Assembly: GCF_014876185.1 (NCBI RefSeq)
Contig: NZ_JADALJ010000001.1
Location: 4,526,964 to 4,590,963 of the forward strand
From: Rufibacter sp. LB8
GTDB lineage: Bacteria > Bacteroidota > Bacteroidia > Cytophagales > Hymenobacteraceae
DNA length: 64,000 bases
Direction: 5' to 3'
Shown here: in pieces, positions 1 through 8,626 of the stretch
How positions within the stretch are numbered: position 1 is the stretch's first letter
Layout: every line of letters begins with the position of its first letter
The notes under the pieces: model-generated
Told to the model about the DNA's origin: nothing
What the model saw: only the letters and a program-made list of their open reading frames with translations
Databases searched by the model: none
Position numbers and translations under genes: made by a program

Positions 1-1112
1 AGCCAGCCTTTTCTATAGAAATAATACACCATGCCCGTGACTACCAGGGCCATGACTACCAGCAAGGTCAGGTAGCCGTAGGGGTGGTAGAGTTCTGGCA
101 TGTTGAGCGGGTTGATGCCGCCGCGCGGGTTCTCACGGGAGAAGTTCATGCCGTAGAGCCCCACAATAAAACTCAGCGGAATGAAGATGGTGGAGATGAT
201 GGTGAGCACTTTCATGACCTCGTTCATGCGGTGGCTCACGTTGGAGAGGTACAGGTCTGAGAGGCTGCTGGTCATCTCTTTGTAGTTGTCTACCAGGTCC
301 ATGAGCTGGATGGTGTGGTCATAGACGTCTTTGAAATAAATCTCCAGTTCGTCGGGCACCAGGTCATCTTCCATGCGCATGAGCTCGTTGATCTTGTCGC
401 GCTCCGGCCAGACAATGCGGCGCACTTTCACCACTTCGCGCTTGAGGTCCAGGATTTGGGAGAGCAAAGAACGGCTGGGGTTGTCAAAGAGGCAGTCTTC
501 CAGTTCCTCAGCGTACTCGCCAATTCTGGCCATAGCCGGGAAGTAGTAGTCAGTGATGGTGTCCTGCACGGCGTACATGAGGTAGGAGATGGGCCGTTTT
601 CTAATGCTACCTTTGCCTATGCGCAATCTTTCGCGCAGCGCCTCCAGGCAATCCACGTAATCGCTCTGCAAGGTGAGCACATAATTCGGGCCGGTGAACA
701 TAGACAATTGCCGGTCTTCCAGGCGGTGTTTGTCATTGAAGGTAATCATGCGCGACACAATGAACAACCGGCCGCTGTCTTCCTCCACCTTGGGGCGCTG
801 GTAATCATTGAGCACGTCTTCCATCTGCAGCGGGTGAATCTGGAAATCATCGCGCAGTTTTTCCAGCAGGCCTAAATCAGAATAGCCGCGCAGGTCAATC
901 CAATGGTTCAGGTTGGGGTTGGCGGCCAGCGCTTCCTGCAAGGCCGTGTACGACGCACATTCCTGCTCCAGAAAAGACTCCTGGCTATACGACATCAAAA
1001 ACAGGCGCGGCGGAAGGGCGGTTTCTGGCAAGGAGAGCGTGCCCGGGCGCTGCCCCACTTTGCGGGAAAGGGTGGAGGGCCTGAGCGGTTTGGGCGTGTG
1101 GTGATTGGTCAT
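1..1112 (-). CDS. corA: CorA-family Mg2+/Co2+ transporter (3' end cut off)
   Basis: Inner-membrane channel for Mg2+ (and Co2+/Ni2+), normally a homopentamer with a large cytoplasmic funnel. The reading frame opens at an ATG at 1112 (MTNHHTPKPL...) and stays open for 370 residues to the window edge. The family signature YGMNF is at residues 320-324, at the end of TM1 after FIPLSFIVGL. It is followed by the periplasmic loop and the second TM (LTLLVVMALVVTGMVYYF). The upstream soluble domain has the family look, with a long charged helical stretch before TM1. Only the last few residues are missing. The gene stands alone, with a palindromic repeat and the 3' end of yigZ upstream. Identification by GMNF is firm; ion preference is inferred. 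Confidence 0.93.
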   Translation of the reverse strand, partial: MTNHHTPKPLRPSTLSRKVGQRPGTLSLPETALPPRLFLMSYSQESFLEQECASYTALQEALAANPNLNHWIDLRGYSDLGLLEKLRDDFQIHPLQMEDVLNDYQRPKVEEDSGRLFIVSRMITFNDKHRLEDRQLSMFTGPNYVLTLQSDYVDCLEALRERLRIGKGSIRKRPISYLMYAVQDTITDYYFPAMARIGEYAEELEDCLFDNPSRSLLSQILDLKREVVKVRRIVWPERDKINELMRMEDDLVPDELEIYFKDVYDHTIQLMDLVDNYKEMTSSLSDLYLSNVSHRMNEVMKVLTIISTIFIPLSFIVGLYGMNFSRENPRGGINPLNMPELYHPYGYLTLLVVMALVVTGMVYYFYRKGW

Positions 1113-1226
1113 GCAGGCACGGTGGCTTGTTGATGAGTTGAGACTTTTACGTAGGCCCGTGAAAACGGTGGAGCGCGGGCGGTGGTTGCCGGTGCCCAGT
1201 ACGTAACCCCGAAGTAAGGAAAGTTT

Positions 1227-1270
1227 TCCTGTTTTCGGGCTCATTTTCAGAAATGAGCCCGAAAACAGAA
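1227..1270. repeat. Palindromic repeat PAL copy 1
   Basis: Near-perfect inverted repeat: GTTTTCGGGCTCATTT, loop TCAG, then its complement. It lies 51 nt beyond the stop of the yigZ-like gene. The outer pairs are CCTG/CAGAA instead of CCG/CGG. Confidence 0.92.
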
Positions 1271-1320
1271 AGCGCCAACCCAATTCTCAGGGTTTCTATG
1301 ACGGAGTTTTAAGCGAAAAC

Positions 1321-1914
1321 CTATTGTTGAACCAGGCCGTGTTTCTCAAACAGCGCCTGTACCTGCGGCACCAGGCTGGTCCTTACTTCCACGGTGAGGC
1401 GGCAATCCAACTGAAAATCCTGCTGCAGCACGGGCAAATCAAAGTCCTTGACCACGCGCATGATGTCGTTCATTTGTTCATAGCTGAATTGCACGGTGAG
1501 CAGGGCGGTTTCATGGCGTTCCTCTATCTGGGCCAGGGCCAAAGCTTCTGCGGTGGCGGTTTTGTAGGCATGGATCAATCCGCCCACGCCCAGTTTCACG
1601 CCCCCAAAGTACCGGATTACCACTACCAGCACGTTGCTCAGGCCCGCCGCCCGAATCTGACCCAAGATTGGATCCCCTGCTGAGTGATTGGGCTCGCCGT
1701 CATCATTGGCGCGGTAGGTGGCTTTGTCAGCGCCCAGCAGGTAGGCGTAACAGTGGTGCCGGGCATCAAAATACTCTTTGCGGAGGGCCTGCAGAATCTC
1801 TTTCACTTCTTCCTCAGAGCGCACCGCGTACGCCCTGGCAATGAACTTGCTGCCTTTCTCTTTGTACAAACCCTCTACCGGGGCGCGAAGGGTGCGGTAG
1901 GTGTCTTCTGCCAT
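1321..1914 (-). CDS. yigZ: YigZ/IMPACT-family protein (UPF0029)
   Basis: Protein of 197 residues, the normal size for bacterial YigZ. The N-terminal IMPACT domain (about residues 15-120) contains KGSKFIARAYAV, the conserved DARHHCYAYLLG block, the DDGEPNHSAGDPIL block and YFGGVKLGVGGLIHAY. A short C-terminal ferredoxin-like domain (DUF1949 type) follows. The eukaryotic relative IMPACT regulates GCN2; the bacterial role is not settled, and I assign only the family. The ATG at 1914 directly precedes the conserved start. A palindromic repeat follows the stop. Confidence 0.9.
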   Translation of the reverse strand: MAEDTYRTLRAPVEGLYKEKGSKFIARAYAVRSEEEVKEILQALRKEYFDARHHCYAYLLGADKATYRANDDGEPNHSAGDPILGQIRAAGLSNVLVVVIRYFGGVKLGVGGLIHAYKTATAEALALAQIEERHETALLTVQFSYEQMNDIMRVVKDFDLPVLQQDFQLDCRLTVEVRTSLVPQVQALFEKHGLVQQ

Positions 1915-1951
1915 GCCTGCGAAGGTACAATCAAAAATGACTAGTCGCCAA

Positions 1952-1996
1952 AAGCCGTTTTCGGGCTCATTTCCAGACTGGAGCCCAAAAACGGCT
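1952..1996. repeat. Palindromic repeat PAL copy 2
   Basis: Arms GCCGTTTTCGGGCTC and GAGCCCAAAAACGGC. It abuts the stop codon of the EamA gene (1997), so it forms the first part of that gene's 3' UTR. The outermost G-C pair is changed on both arms relative to the usual T-A. Confidence 0.9.
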
Positions 1997-2899
1997 TTAG
2001 AAGGCCTGTTGAATTTCCTGGTACGAAAGCAAGACCAAGGCCAGCACCGCCAGCAGCAAACCCAGCCAGTTGGTGCCGCTCAGCCGTTCTTTGAAAAACA
2101 GAATTCCCCCAAACGTGCCCAGCAGAATAATACAGATGTTATTAATTGGGTACAAAAACGCGCCGTCATTGTTAAACGCCGAAAGTGCCTTGATCAAAAA
2201 GAAGATAGAAAAGAAGTTAGGAATGCCCAGCCCAATACCCGCCACCGCACTCTTGACTTCGATTTTAGTTTTCTGCACCAACGCCTGGTAACCCAGCGCC
2301 AGCGCCCCAATCACCGCCGACGCCGTGAACGTGGAGATGGTAAACGCGCCCGCCTGCTCGGGCTGCAACCACTGGTCATTGGTGTAATTGATGATCACAT
2401 CGCCCAGACCGGCAGCCAGAAACACCACCAGCGGCAAAGCCCACGCCATGACGCCCATGGGCGCGGCGGCAGGCTCCTGCTTTCGGCGCGAGGTGAACAC
2501 AATGGCCACCAAGGCCAGCGCAATGCCCATGTAATTCAGGAAAGTGTATTCTTTTAATGTATTCTGAAGCACCAGCAAGCTGAACAGCACCGGAATCACC
2601 AGTGAAATCTTCATGGCCACCGTGGCCGCCGACACCCCAATGCGCTGCGTGGTCAAAGCTATCAAATAAAAAGACCCGATGAACAAGGAGCCCAACACCC
2701 AGCTAGACAGCATCCAGGGGGAGCCCACGTTCTGGGCCATGATGGGCAGCGCCGTCTGGTCAAACAGCGCACCGGTCACCAGGCAGATCCAGTAATTGAC
2801 CACAATGGCCTGGAACGTTTGCACCCGGTACCTCTGGAACAGCTTGAAAATGAACACCAACAGCGCATTGAACAACACGCACAATACTAAATACAGCAT
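1997..2899 (-). CDS. EamA/DMT-family permease
   Basis: Inner-membrane protein of 300 residues with about ten hydrophobic helices arranged as two five-helix EamA repeats, the usual size and layout of drug/metabolite transporters (RhaT/YdcZ superfamily). The N-terminus (LVLCVLFNALLVFIFKLF) is TM1. The second repeat starts near residue 155 (VMAWALPLVVFLAAGLGDVII) and contains the typical ...PINNICIILLGTFGGILFFKERLSGTNWLG ending. The substrate cannot be read from sequence. A CAAAGATA (TAnnTTTG on the minus strand) lies at 2929-2936, a plausible -7 box, but no clear -33 element sits upstream of it. The gene is monocistronic, with a PAL repeat at the stop. Confidence 0.85.
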   Translation of the reverse strand: MLYLVLCVLFNALLVFIFKLFQRYRVQTFQAIVVNYWICLVTGALFDQTALPIMAQNVGSPWMLSSWVLGSLFIGSFYLIALTTQRIGVSAATVAMKISLVIPVLFSLLVLQNTLKEYTFLNYMGIALALVAIVFTSRRKQEPAAAPMGVMAWALPLVVFLAAGLGDVIINYTNDQWLQPEQAGAFTISTFTASAVIGALALGYQALVQKTKIEVKSAVAGIGLGIPNFFSIFFLIKALSAFNNDGAFLYPINNICIILLGTFGGILFFKERLSGTNWLGLLLAVLALVLLSYQEIQQAF

Positions 2900-3025
2900 A
2901 TGATAGGGATCCCTGGAAAACGGGGCCGCAAAGATAGCAGATTCAAAAAGAAGCGAAGGGATTTCTTAAAACTGGACCCTGGCCCGTGGTGGATAAACCG
3001 GCCGCAAGACAAATTTGGCGGTCTT

Positions 3026-3952
3026 TTACAGGAAATCTGGCCACTGATGCAAAGGCAGGCCGGTCAGTTTCTTTAGCGTCGCCACATCCTCGCGGTAAAA
3101 GCTGGCCACCCAGTTTCTTTGGGCAATGTCCAATGAACTACTGTCAGGTTTATTCTTGGGGGCGCCCGCTGTTTTTTCCACCACCTGCAGAAACCATCTC
3201 CTCCATACAATGCGGAGGGCATCTGGGAATACGCGGCGGTAAATGCTTTTTAGAAACGTTTGGCTCTGGCCTGACGCAACGGTTCTGGACCATCGGTACA
3301 AGCCTGCCCGGCCAACCTGTTTGGTGTCGTTTGCCTTTATTTCCTGTAAGGAAAAGACCGGAGGCAAGCCTAAAAACTGAAAGCAGCCGTTCACAGTAGC
3401 CAAGGGTGCTTGCCGTAAATCTTCTGAGGTGATGAGGTAGATGTTCTCTTTCCCAAACGTTTGGAAGTACGCACTGAGCCAATGGGTGTACAGCCCTTCT
3501 TGGTAATAAGAAGTAGTACCCACGGCCGTGCTATTTAACTGCCCCAATGCCCGCCCGTTGTCCAGAAGAAAAGACTGTTGGAAAGAGGCCTTTTCAAATC
3601 CCATTCCTTTCAGCCATTGGTAATGAGAATACGCCCTGTCTATGGGGTTCCGAAGAATAAAAATGAATTTAGCCTTGGGTGAAACGGCCTTAATTTGCTT
3701 AACGGCAACCTCTGACATCATGTAATCAGTAGAGGATTCTCCCTTGTATCTATAGTCGGCACCCTGCGCGAATAAGGCCAGATAATTTTTCATGTGTGTT
3801 TCCCATCTGGGTGGGGAAGAAAAAAAAGCGGGCTCTTTGTCAGCACTCATGAAGATGTCAGGATGTTGCGCTAAGTATAAATGAAGGCTGGAGGTCCCTG
3901 ATTTGGCAGCGCCAGGAATAAATAGATTTGGCCAGTTCTCTCCGGTGTCCAT
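3026..3952 (-). CDS. PAPS-dependent sulfotransferase (Sulfotransfer_1 type)
   Basis: Transfers sulfate from PAPS to a glycan or small-molecule acceptor. The PAPS 5'-phosphosulfate loop is PGAAKSGT (residues 13-20). The 3'-phosphate motif is LRNPIDRAYSHYQW (about residues 100-113). The KEPAFFS segment matches bacterial heparan-sulfate-type sulfotransferases. The frame stays open upstream to 4045, but the ATG at 3952 (MDTGENWPNLF) places the PAPS loop 12 residues in, as is usual, so I prefer it; protein 308 aa. It is divergent from the fdtA-led polysaccharide genes, which suggests that it sulfates the surface glycan made by that cluster (inference). Codon use is more AT-rich than in the housekeeping neighbours. 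Confidence 0.87.
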   Translation of the reverse strand: MDTGENWPNLFIPGAAKSGTSSLHLYLAQHPDIFMSADKEPAFFSSPPRWETHMKNYLALFAQGADYRYKGESSTDYMMSEVAVKQIKAVSPKAKFIFILRNPIDRAYSHYQWLKGMGFEKASFQQSFLLDNGRALGQLNSTAVGTTSYYQEGLYTHWLSAYFQTFGKENIYLITSEDLRQAPLATVNGCFQFLGLPPVFSLQEIKANDTKQVGRAGLYRWSRTVASGQSQTFLKSIYRRVFPDALRIVWRRWFLQVVEKTAGAPKNKPDSSSLDIAQRNWVASFYREDVATLKKLTGLPLHQWPDFL

Positions 3953-4170
3953 GCTGGGGTTTTGGTTTATTATCTGTGTAGAAGGTTTAAAGATATAGAA
4001 TGCACCCGAATTTTTCTGGAAGTGGCCTACGCTGACGTTTCTCACCAGCCAAAGCAGTGTAAGTTATTCCGCAGATAATCTATTGGGTGTGAATTCTGCA
4101 TTTATGGCCCTAGCGCAGTAGAACCTTGTCTCAAAGCCGTATATTAGCAGGCTAAAACAAGAGTACCGCT

Positions 4171-4575
4171 GTGACAAAACCTTATCTGCTGGCATTTGAT
4201 ACTTTGGGGGAGGCTGCTGAGGGGTTTCTGGTGACCACGCAGCATAGCCATAAGCTGCCTTTTGCCATTAAAAGGGTGTTTTGGGTATATGACACCCCAG
4301 CCTCAGTGGTACGGGGCCAGCACGCACATGTACACACAGAAATGGTTTTGTTATGCCTGCAAGGAACCGCAACCATTGAGGTGGAAGATGTTGAAGGCAA
4401 CAAAGAAACCTTTACACTTGCCCAGCCCAACGCCGGACTCTTTTTACCCACCCTGCATTGGTCAAAAATTTACTTGCAACCAACTTCTGTTTTACTTTGC
4501 CTGGCATCTACAGACTTTGCGGAAGAAGATTACATTCGTGACTACCAAGTTTTCAAACAAGGAAAAATTAGGTAG
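4171..4575 (+). CDS. fdtA: FdtA-like sugar 3,4-ketoisomerase (cupin)
   Basis: Small WxcM/FdtA-like cupin of 134 residues. Relatives isomerise dTDP-4-keto-6-deoxyglucose to the 3-keto sugar before amination in dTDP-Fuc3NAc or Qui3NAc synthesis. The family signature RGQHAHVHTE covers residues 48-57, with two histidines in an HxH pair that align with the catalytic/binding pair of FdtA. The start codon is GTG (4171); no ATG offers a full domain. The stop is 4 nt before the next gene, implying an operon with 4580-5554. An FdtB-like aminotransferase lies 1.5 kb downstream. DNA here is visibly AT-richer than the flanks, which may reflect transfer. Exact product (Fuc3N or Qui3N) is undetermined. Confidence 0.82.
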   Translation: MTKPYLLAFDTLGEAAEGFLVTTQHSHKLPFAIKRVFWVYDTPASVVRGQHAHVHTEMVLLCLQGTATIEVEDVEGNKETFTLAQPNAGLFLPTLHWSKIYLQPTSVLLCLASTDFAEEDYIRDYQVFKQGKIR

Positions 4576-4579
4576 TTGA

Positions 4580-5554
4580 ATGGCTGTACCAGACACTATG
4601 CTCATCGGAAATATAGGGAAGTATCAGTTTTTAAAGCAAGCTGCTGCCCTGGAGTACCCTCCGGCCTTTGACCAATTCTTGTTTTTAAAGCCCGCCTTTT
4701 TAGAACTGCAACCTTGTGAAAACTCAGCCCTCCATTATTCCCTTTTTGACTCCAGGAAAAAGTGGGTAGTAGCTTGCCTAACGGTGCACAGGACAGCAGA
4801 TTCCTTTGTAAGCCCATGTCAGGCACCTTTTGGGGGAGTGCAACATCTTGTTGATAGTGAGGTGCTTCACTGGTTCTTAGAACTGGTAGAAGTAGACATT
4901 AGAAAAGAAGGTGCAACGTCTGTCCAACTCACAACCGCGCCTTCCATTTATGCTTCAGCTCCTTTCGCAATCTTAACAGATATTTTGTTGCGGAGAGGAT
5001 TTTCAATAGTGGCGTCTGAACAGCACCATTATTTGCCAGTTGAGCAAGGTATTCCATTTCATAGCCTGCTATCCCCAGCCGCAGGAAGACGCCTTAAAAA
5101 ATGCCACCTCAAAGAGTTTAAGTTTCGGCAGGAACCGTTGGATTTCCTGCCACAGGCTTTTTCATTTCTGGAAAGATGCAGAAAAGAGAAAAAACAGACG
5201 CTCTCCCTTACATTACCCAAACTTCAAACCCAAATAACCTCCTTGCCTGACCATTATTTCATTTTTTCGTTGCGTGATGGCGAAGAATTAGTGGCTTTGT
5301 CTTTGGTGGTAAAAGTGAATTCTGAGATTTTGTATAATTTTTACCCAGGCAGCCTTGTGTCTTACAACCACTTTAGCCCTGCCATTCACTTGACGGAGGA
5401 AATATACCAGTTCGCCCAACTAAATGGGTACACCTGTCTGGATTTAGGAACTTCCCTGGTGGGGGGAGCCTTGAATATACCTTTAATGCGGTTCAAACGA
5501 AGTTTAGGAGGGAAAGAAAGCCTAAAGTTTATTTTTAAAAAAGACCTGAAGTAA
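4580..5554 (+). CDS. FemAB/GNAT-like acyltransferase
   Basis: Protein of 324 residues, 4 nt after fdtA. The C-terminal half (about residues 165-320) has the look of the GNAT/FemAB (BioF2-like) fold: a basic helix (PAAGRRLKKCHLKEFKF), a long helix, then strands and YNFYPGSLVSYNHFSPAIHL and GYTCLDLGTSLV, ending in MRFKRSLGGK, a pattern common at the end of FemAB-like domains. In Fdt pathways the acetyltransferase (FdtC) is a left-handed beta-helix enzyme with hexapeptide repeats. No such repeats are present here, so this gene may replace that step or may decorate the sugar or lipid carrier otherwise. Function beyond the fold is inference. It is AT-rich like its neighbour. Confidence 0.6.
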   Translation: MAVPDTMLIGNIGKYQFLKQAAALEYPPAFDQFLFLKPAFLELQPCENSALHYSLFDSRKKWVVACLTVHRTADSFVSPCQAPFGGVQHLVDSEVLHWFLELVEVDIRKEGATSVQLTTAPSIYASAPFAILTDILLRRGFSIVASEQHHYLPVEQGIPFHSLLSPAAGRRLKKCHLKEFKFRQEPLDFLPQAFSFLERCRKEKKQTLSLTLPKLQTQITSLPDHYFIFSLRDGEELVALSLVVKVNSEILYNFYPGSLVSYNHFSPAIHLTEEIYQFAQLNGYTCLDLGTSLVGGALNIPLMRFKRSLGGKESLKFIFKKDLK

Positions 5555-5620
5555 ACAACGCTCCACTAGAATTATACTGAAGCTTACACTACAGTTTTGC
5601 TGAAACCTTATTTCCAGGGA

Positions 5621-5902
5621 ATGACAGAAATCCAATTAAAAATTTTAGTGTACCCCGCAGTACTTTTGGGTGTGCTCTTCATGAATTTTGCCCTTCTACA
5701 AGGTATAATAATACCCGACGATTGTTATTACCATACACATGGCACCAATTTTATATTCGATCTCTTTTATTCTACCACTAGTGCATCAGGCGGGCACCCA
5801 GAAGCTACCCGGTTCAATTTTATCCTTACATTGATAGGTGGCCATTATGCAGCCCGGGCATTCGTCCGTTTTTTAATTAAAAGGTGGCAAGTAACCCAGT
5901 AA
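5621..5902 (+). CDS. Small membrane protein, unknown function
   Basis: A 93-residue protein from the ATG at 5621 (MTEIQLKILVYP). The open frame reaches back to a TTG at 5597, but that is less likely. One hydrophobic helix lies near the N-terminus (PAVLLGVLFMNFALLQGIII). A second, weaker hydrophobic stretch (FNFILTLIGGHYAARAFV) precedes a basic tail (LIKRW). It sits in the polysaccharide island in the same direction as the flanking genes, 66 nt after the acyltransferase. I do not recognise the family. Confidence 0.55.
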   Translation: MTEIQLKILVYPAVLLGVLFMNFALLQGIIIPDDCYYHTHGTNFIFDLFYSTTSASGGHPEATRFNFILTLIGGHYAARAFVRFLIKRWQVTQ

Positions 5903-6036
5903 CCTAAGCTTCGGATGTTCTTAAGTTCAGCAGAAGAAGTTTGTTTGGATTCGGTTAATAGCCACTTTCAGGAGAAGAAGACTGATCCCTTAATTAACAG
6001 ACCGCTATTACTAGCTTCATCATTGATTTTAACAAA

Positions 6037-7146
6037 ATGCAAATCCCCTTCTTTTCCTTCCGTGATTTCCCTGGCGGCCTGACCCAGCAGGTGGAGGAAG
6101 CCTTGGTGCAGGAGCTGAGGCAGCAACGGTTAATTCTGGGTCCGACGGTGACAGCGTTTGAGCAGGAGTTCGCGCAGTTGTTGGGAGAAGGAGAAGTTAT
6201 TGGGGTGGGCAACGGGTATGATGCCCTGGTGCTGTGCCTGAAGGCCTTGGGTATTGGGCCGGGGCAGGAGGTGGTGGTGCCGTCCAACGGGTATATTGCC
6301 ACGGTGAACGCCGTCATGCAGGTGGGCGCAACGCCCGTCTTCGCGGAGCCGGATGGGGAGACGTATAACATGACGGCGGCTACGGTAACAGCCGTACTCA
6401 CCGGCAAAACCAAAGCTATACTTCCCATTCACCTGTATGGCCAGAGTTGTGAGCTGACCGATTTGCTGCACCTTACCCAAAAGCAAAACTTATACTTACT
6501 AGAAGATTTCGCGCAGGCGCACGGGGCTACGTATAAAGGCCGGAGGGTAGGTACCTTCGGGCAGATCAACGCCACCAGTTTTTACCCCACCAAGAACATG
6601 GGCGCCGCGGGCGATGGTGGCGCAGTCACCACCCAAGACCCGGCATTGGCCAACTGGGTGCGGCAACACCATAATTACGGGCAGCAGGAGCAATACGTGT
6701 TCGCGCAGGTGGGCATCAATAGTCGGTTAGATTCTTTGCAGGCGGCCGTGCTGCGCGTGAAACTCAAGGTGTTGGACCAATTGAACCATGAGCGTCAGCG
6801 GTTGGGGCAACGGTATCATATCGCGCTAGCTAATGTTGGGGATTTGGTGCTGCCGCTGGCTACCCGCGAAGGGGTGGACCATGTGTACCATCTATATGTC
6901 ATCAGAACTGCGCAGCGCGACCAATTACAGGCTTTCTTGCAAAACAAAGGCATTGGCACGCTCATCCATTACCCGGTTCCGCCGCATTTGCAACCTGCGT
7001 ATAGGCACCTGGGATTTAAGCCAGGGGCATTTCCGGTAGCAGAAAACTTGGCGAAGACCTGTCTCAGCCTGCCTTTGTTCCCCGGGCTCTCTGAAGCGGA
7101 GCAGGACTATATCATCACTCAGATTGAAGCGTTCTTCAGGAGATAA
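6037..7146 (+). CDS. DegT/DnrJ/EryC1/StrS sugar aminotransferase (FdtB-like)
   Basis: PLP-dependent aminotransferase (369 aa) that adds an amino group to a nucleotide-linked keto-sugar. Motifs in order: GVGNGYDALVLCLKALGIG (from residue 56, cofactor phosphate region), VPSNGYIATVNAV, LLEDFAQAHGA with the pyridine-N aspartate near D157, and FYPTKNMGAAGDGGA with the Schiff-base lysine near K186. With the FdtA-like isomerase upstream, a 3-amino-3,6-dideoxyhexose product is the simplest reading (inference). GC content is higher than in fdtA and the acyltransferase, so the cluster is compositionally mixed. Two PAL repeats follow the stop. Confidence 0.88.
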   Translation: MQIPFFSFRDFPGGLTQQVEEALVQELRQQRLILGPTVTAFEQEFAQLLGEGEVIGVGNGYDALVLCLKALGIGPGQEVVVPSNGYIATVNAVMQVGATPVFAEPDGETYNMTAATVTAVLTGKTKAILPIHLYGQSCELTDLLHLTQKQNLYLLEDFAQAHGATYKGRRVGTFGQINATSFYPTKNMGAAGDGGAVTTQDPALANWVRQHHNYGQQEQYVFAQVGINSRLDSLQAAVLRVKLKVLDQLNHERQRLGQRYHIALANVGDLVLPLATREGVDHVYHLYVIRTAQRDQLQAFLQNKGIGTLIHYPVPPHLQPAYRHLGFKPGAFPVAENLAKTCLSLPLFPGLSEAEQDYIITQIEAFFRR

Positions 7147-7160
7147 TATGTTCTGACCAT

Positions 7161-7200
7161 TTCCGTTTTTCGGGCTCTAGATGGCAAATGAGCTGTAAAA
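7161..7200. repeat. Degenerate PAL repeat (copy 3)
   Basis: Left arm CCGTTTTTCGGGCTC is preserved; the right arm is decayed (AAATGAGCTGTAAAATG). It lies 15 nt after the aminotransferase stop. It appears to be a fossil copy next to the intact copy at 7281. Confidence 0.6.
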
Positions 7201-7280
7201 TGAAAATATCACCCGCGTTATGTCATTTAGAATTCTCGGAAAGCTTATTCTAAAATAAGAAAGACCTAATCTATACATCA

Positions 7281-7323
7281 CCCGTTTTCGGGCTCATTTC
7301 TGAAAATGAGCCCGAAAACGGAA
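7281..7323. repeat. Palindromic repeat PAL copy 4
   Basis: Intact copy: CCGTTTTCGGGCTCATTT, loop CTGA, AAATGAGCCCGAAAACGG region. It lies between the aminotransferase and the flippase gene. Confidence 0.92.
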
Positions 7324-7366
7324 GTGCCATCGCCGGCAAAACCTAAATTTCTTTGTAGTTTGCGCC

Positions 7367-8626
7367 ATGGGGCGGAAGCAGCACATGCGGCAGTTTTTAG
7401 GGAATTCCCTGTGGTCTGGGGTGTCTACGGTCACCAAGGCGGGCAGCACGCTCATCATCAATAAGTTACTGGCAGTGTATTACGGGCCCAACGGCATCAC
7501 GCTGCTGGCGCACTTCCTGAACCTCATCGCTATTCTCACCACGCTTTCCGCTAACGGCATCAACACGGGACTTCTGCGGCATCTGGCTCAAAATGAACCG
7601 GGCAGCCAGCGTTACCGCGCTTTTTTCTGGGGCGGGGCCTTCCTGAACCTGGGCCTTTTTCTCATGGCGGTGCTGGCCGTGCTGGTGTTTTCAGATTTTT
7701 TTCTGGAGCGGTTTAAAGGCCAGGAAACCAATTTGGGTTGGTTGCCGCTGCTGTTCTTTCTGCTGGTGGTGCTGCTTTTCTGGCATAGTCTGCTGTTGGC
7801 GCGGCAGGCGCTTCGGGCGTACGTGGGCATCAATTTTCTTTCTGGCCTTACCAGTGTGGCCGCCGTATGGTGGGCTGCCGGAAGCGTGGATTTGGTCACG
7901 GTCTTGCTGTTGTTTCTGGCGGGACAGGCCGTGGGCGCGGTGGTAGGCGCCGTAGTGGCGCTCAGCCAAGGACTGATTCCGAAACTTAAGCAAGCAATTC
8001 CCAAACTAGCCTATCAGGAATTGGGCAAATACGGTCTCATGGCAGTGGCAACCTTGGTGGGCGCCCATCTGGTGGATTTTGCCGTGCGGGAAATGGCCAT
8101 TGAGCGCTTCTCAATGTATGAAACCGGGCTCTGGCAGTCTGTGGTGCGCATTTCTGACAGTTACACGGTGGTGTTTTTGTCGGTGCTGAGCATGGTGTAC
8201 TACCCCAAGATTGCCTCCTTGCTCAACCAACCATCAGCCTTGCGGGAGTACGTGCGCAGTATTTTCCTACTGCTGGTACCCTTGGTTGGCGTGGCCCTGT
8301 TGGTGGTGAGCTGGCAGCGCGACTTCTTTATTCAGTTGCTTTTCCAAAAGGAATTTCTGGCGGCCCGTGACTTGATGGATTACCAACTGCTGGGCGATTT
8401 CCTGAAGATGACCACCTGGATTCTTTCCTATATTGTGACCGTGCAGGCGCGCGTGAAACTGTTCATTGCCAGTCAGTTGGGGTCTGGGATGGTGTATGTG
8501 GCGCTGGTGAGTTGGGCGGTGCCCACGTTTGGGTTAGAAGGCTTGCCGTTGGCGCATTTCCTTCGGTTTGCGTTGTACTTTTTGTTTTACCTGTACCTGT
8601 TCAGGTCTTATTTTATTTCTAAGTAA
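7367..8626 (+). CDS. Wzx-type polysaccharide flippase (MATE/MOP superfamily)
   Basis: Inner-membrane protein of 419 residues with about 12 hydrophobic helices, the family's usual size. It begins MGRKQHMRQFLGNSLWSG and continues with KAGSTLIINKLLAVYYGPNGI, the typical amphipathic start of O-antigen translocases. Such proteins flip undecaprenyl-PP-linked repeat units to the periplasm. An in-frame ATG five codons later (MRQFLGN) is an alternative start. The stop overlaps the start of the following glycosyltransferase by one base (TAATG), so the two are translationally coupled. Confidence 0.87.
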   Translation: MGRKQHMRQFLGNSLWSGVSTVTKAGSTLIINKLLAVYYGPNGITLLAHFLNLIAILTTLSANGINTGLLRHLAQNEPGSQRYRAFFWGGAFLNLGLFLMAVLAVLVFSDFFLERFKGQETNLGWLPLLFFLLVVLLFWHSLLLARQALRAYVGINFLSGLTSVAAVWWAAGSVDLVTVLLLFLAGQAVGAVVGAVVALSQGLIPKLKQAIPKLAYQELGKYGLMAVATLVGAHLVDFAVREMAIERFSMYETGLWQSVVRISDSYTVVFLSVLSMVYYPKIASLLNQPSALREYVRSIFLLLVPLVGVALLVVSWQRDFFIQLLFQKEFLAARDLMDYQLLGDFLKMTTWILSYIVTVQARVKLFIASQLGSGMVYVALVSWAVPTFGLEGLPLAHFLRFALYFLFYLYLFRSYFISK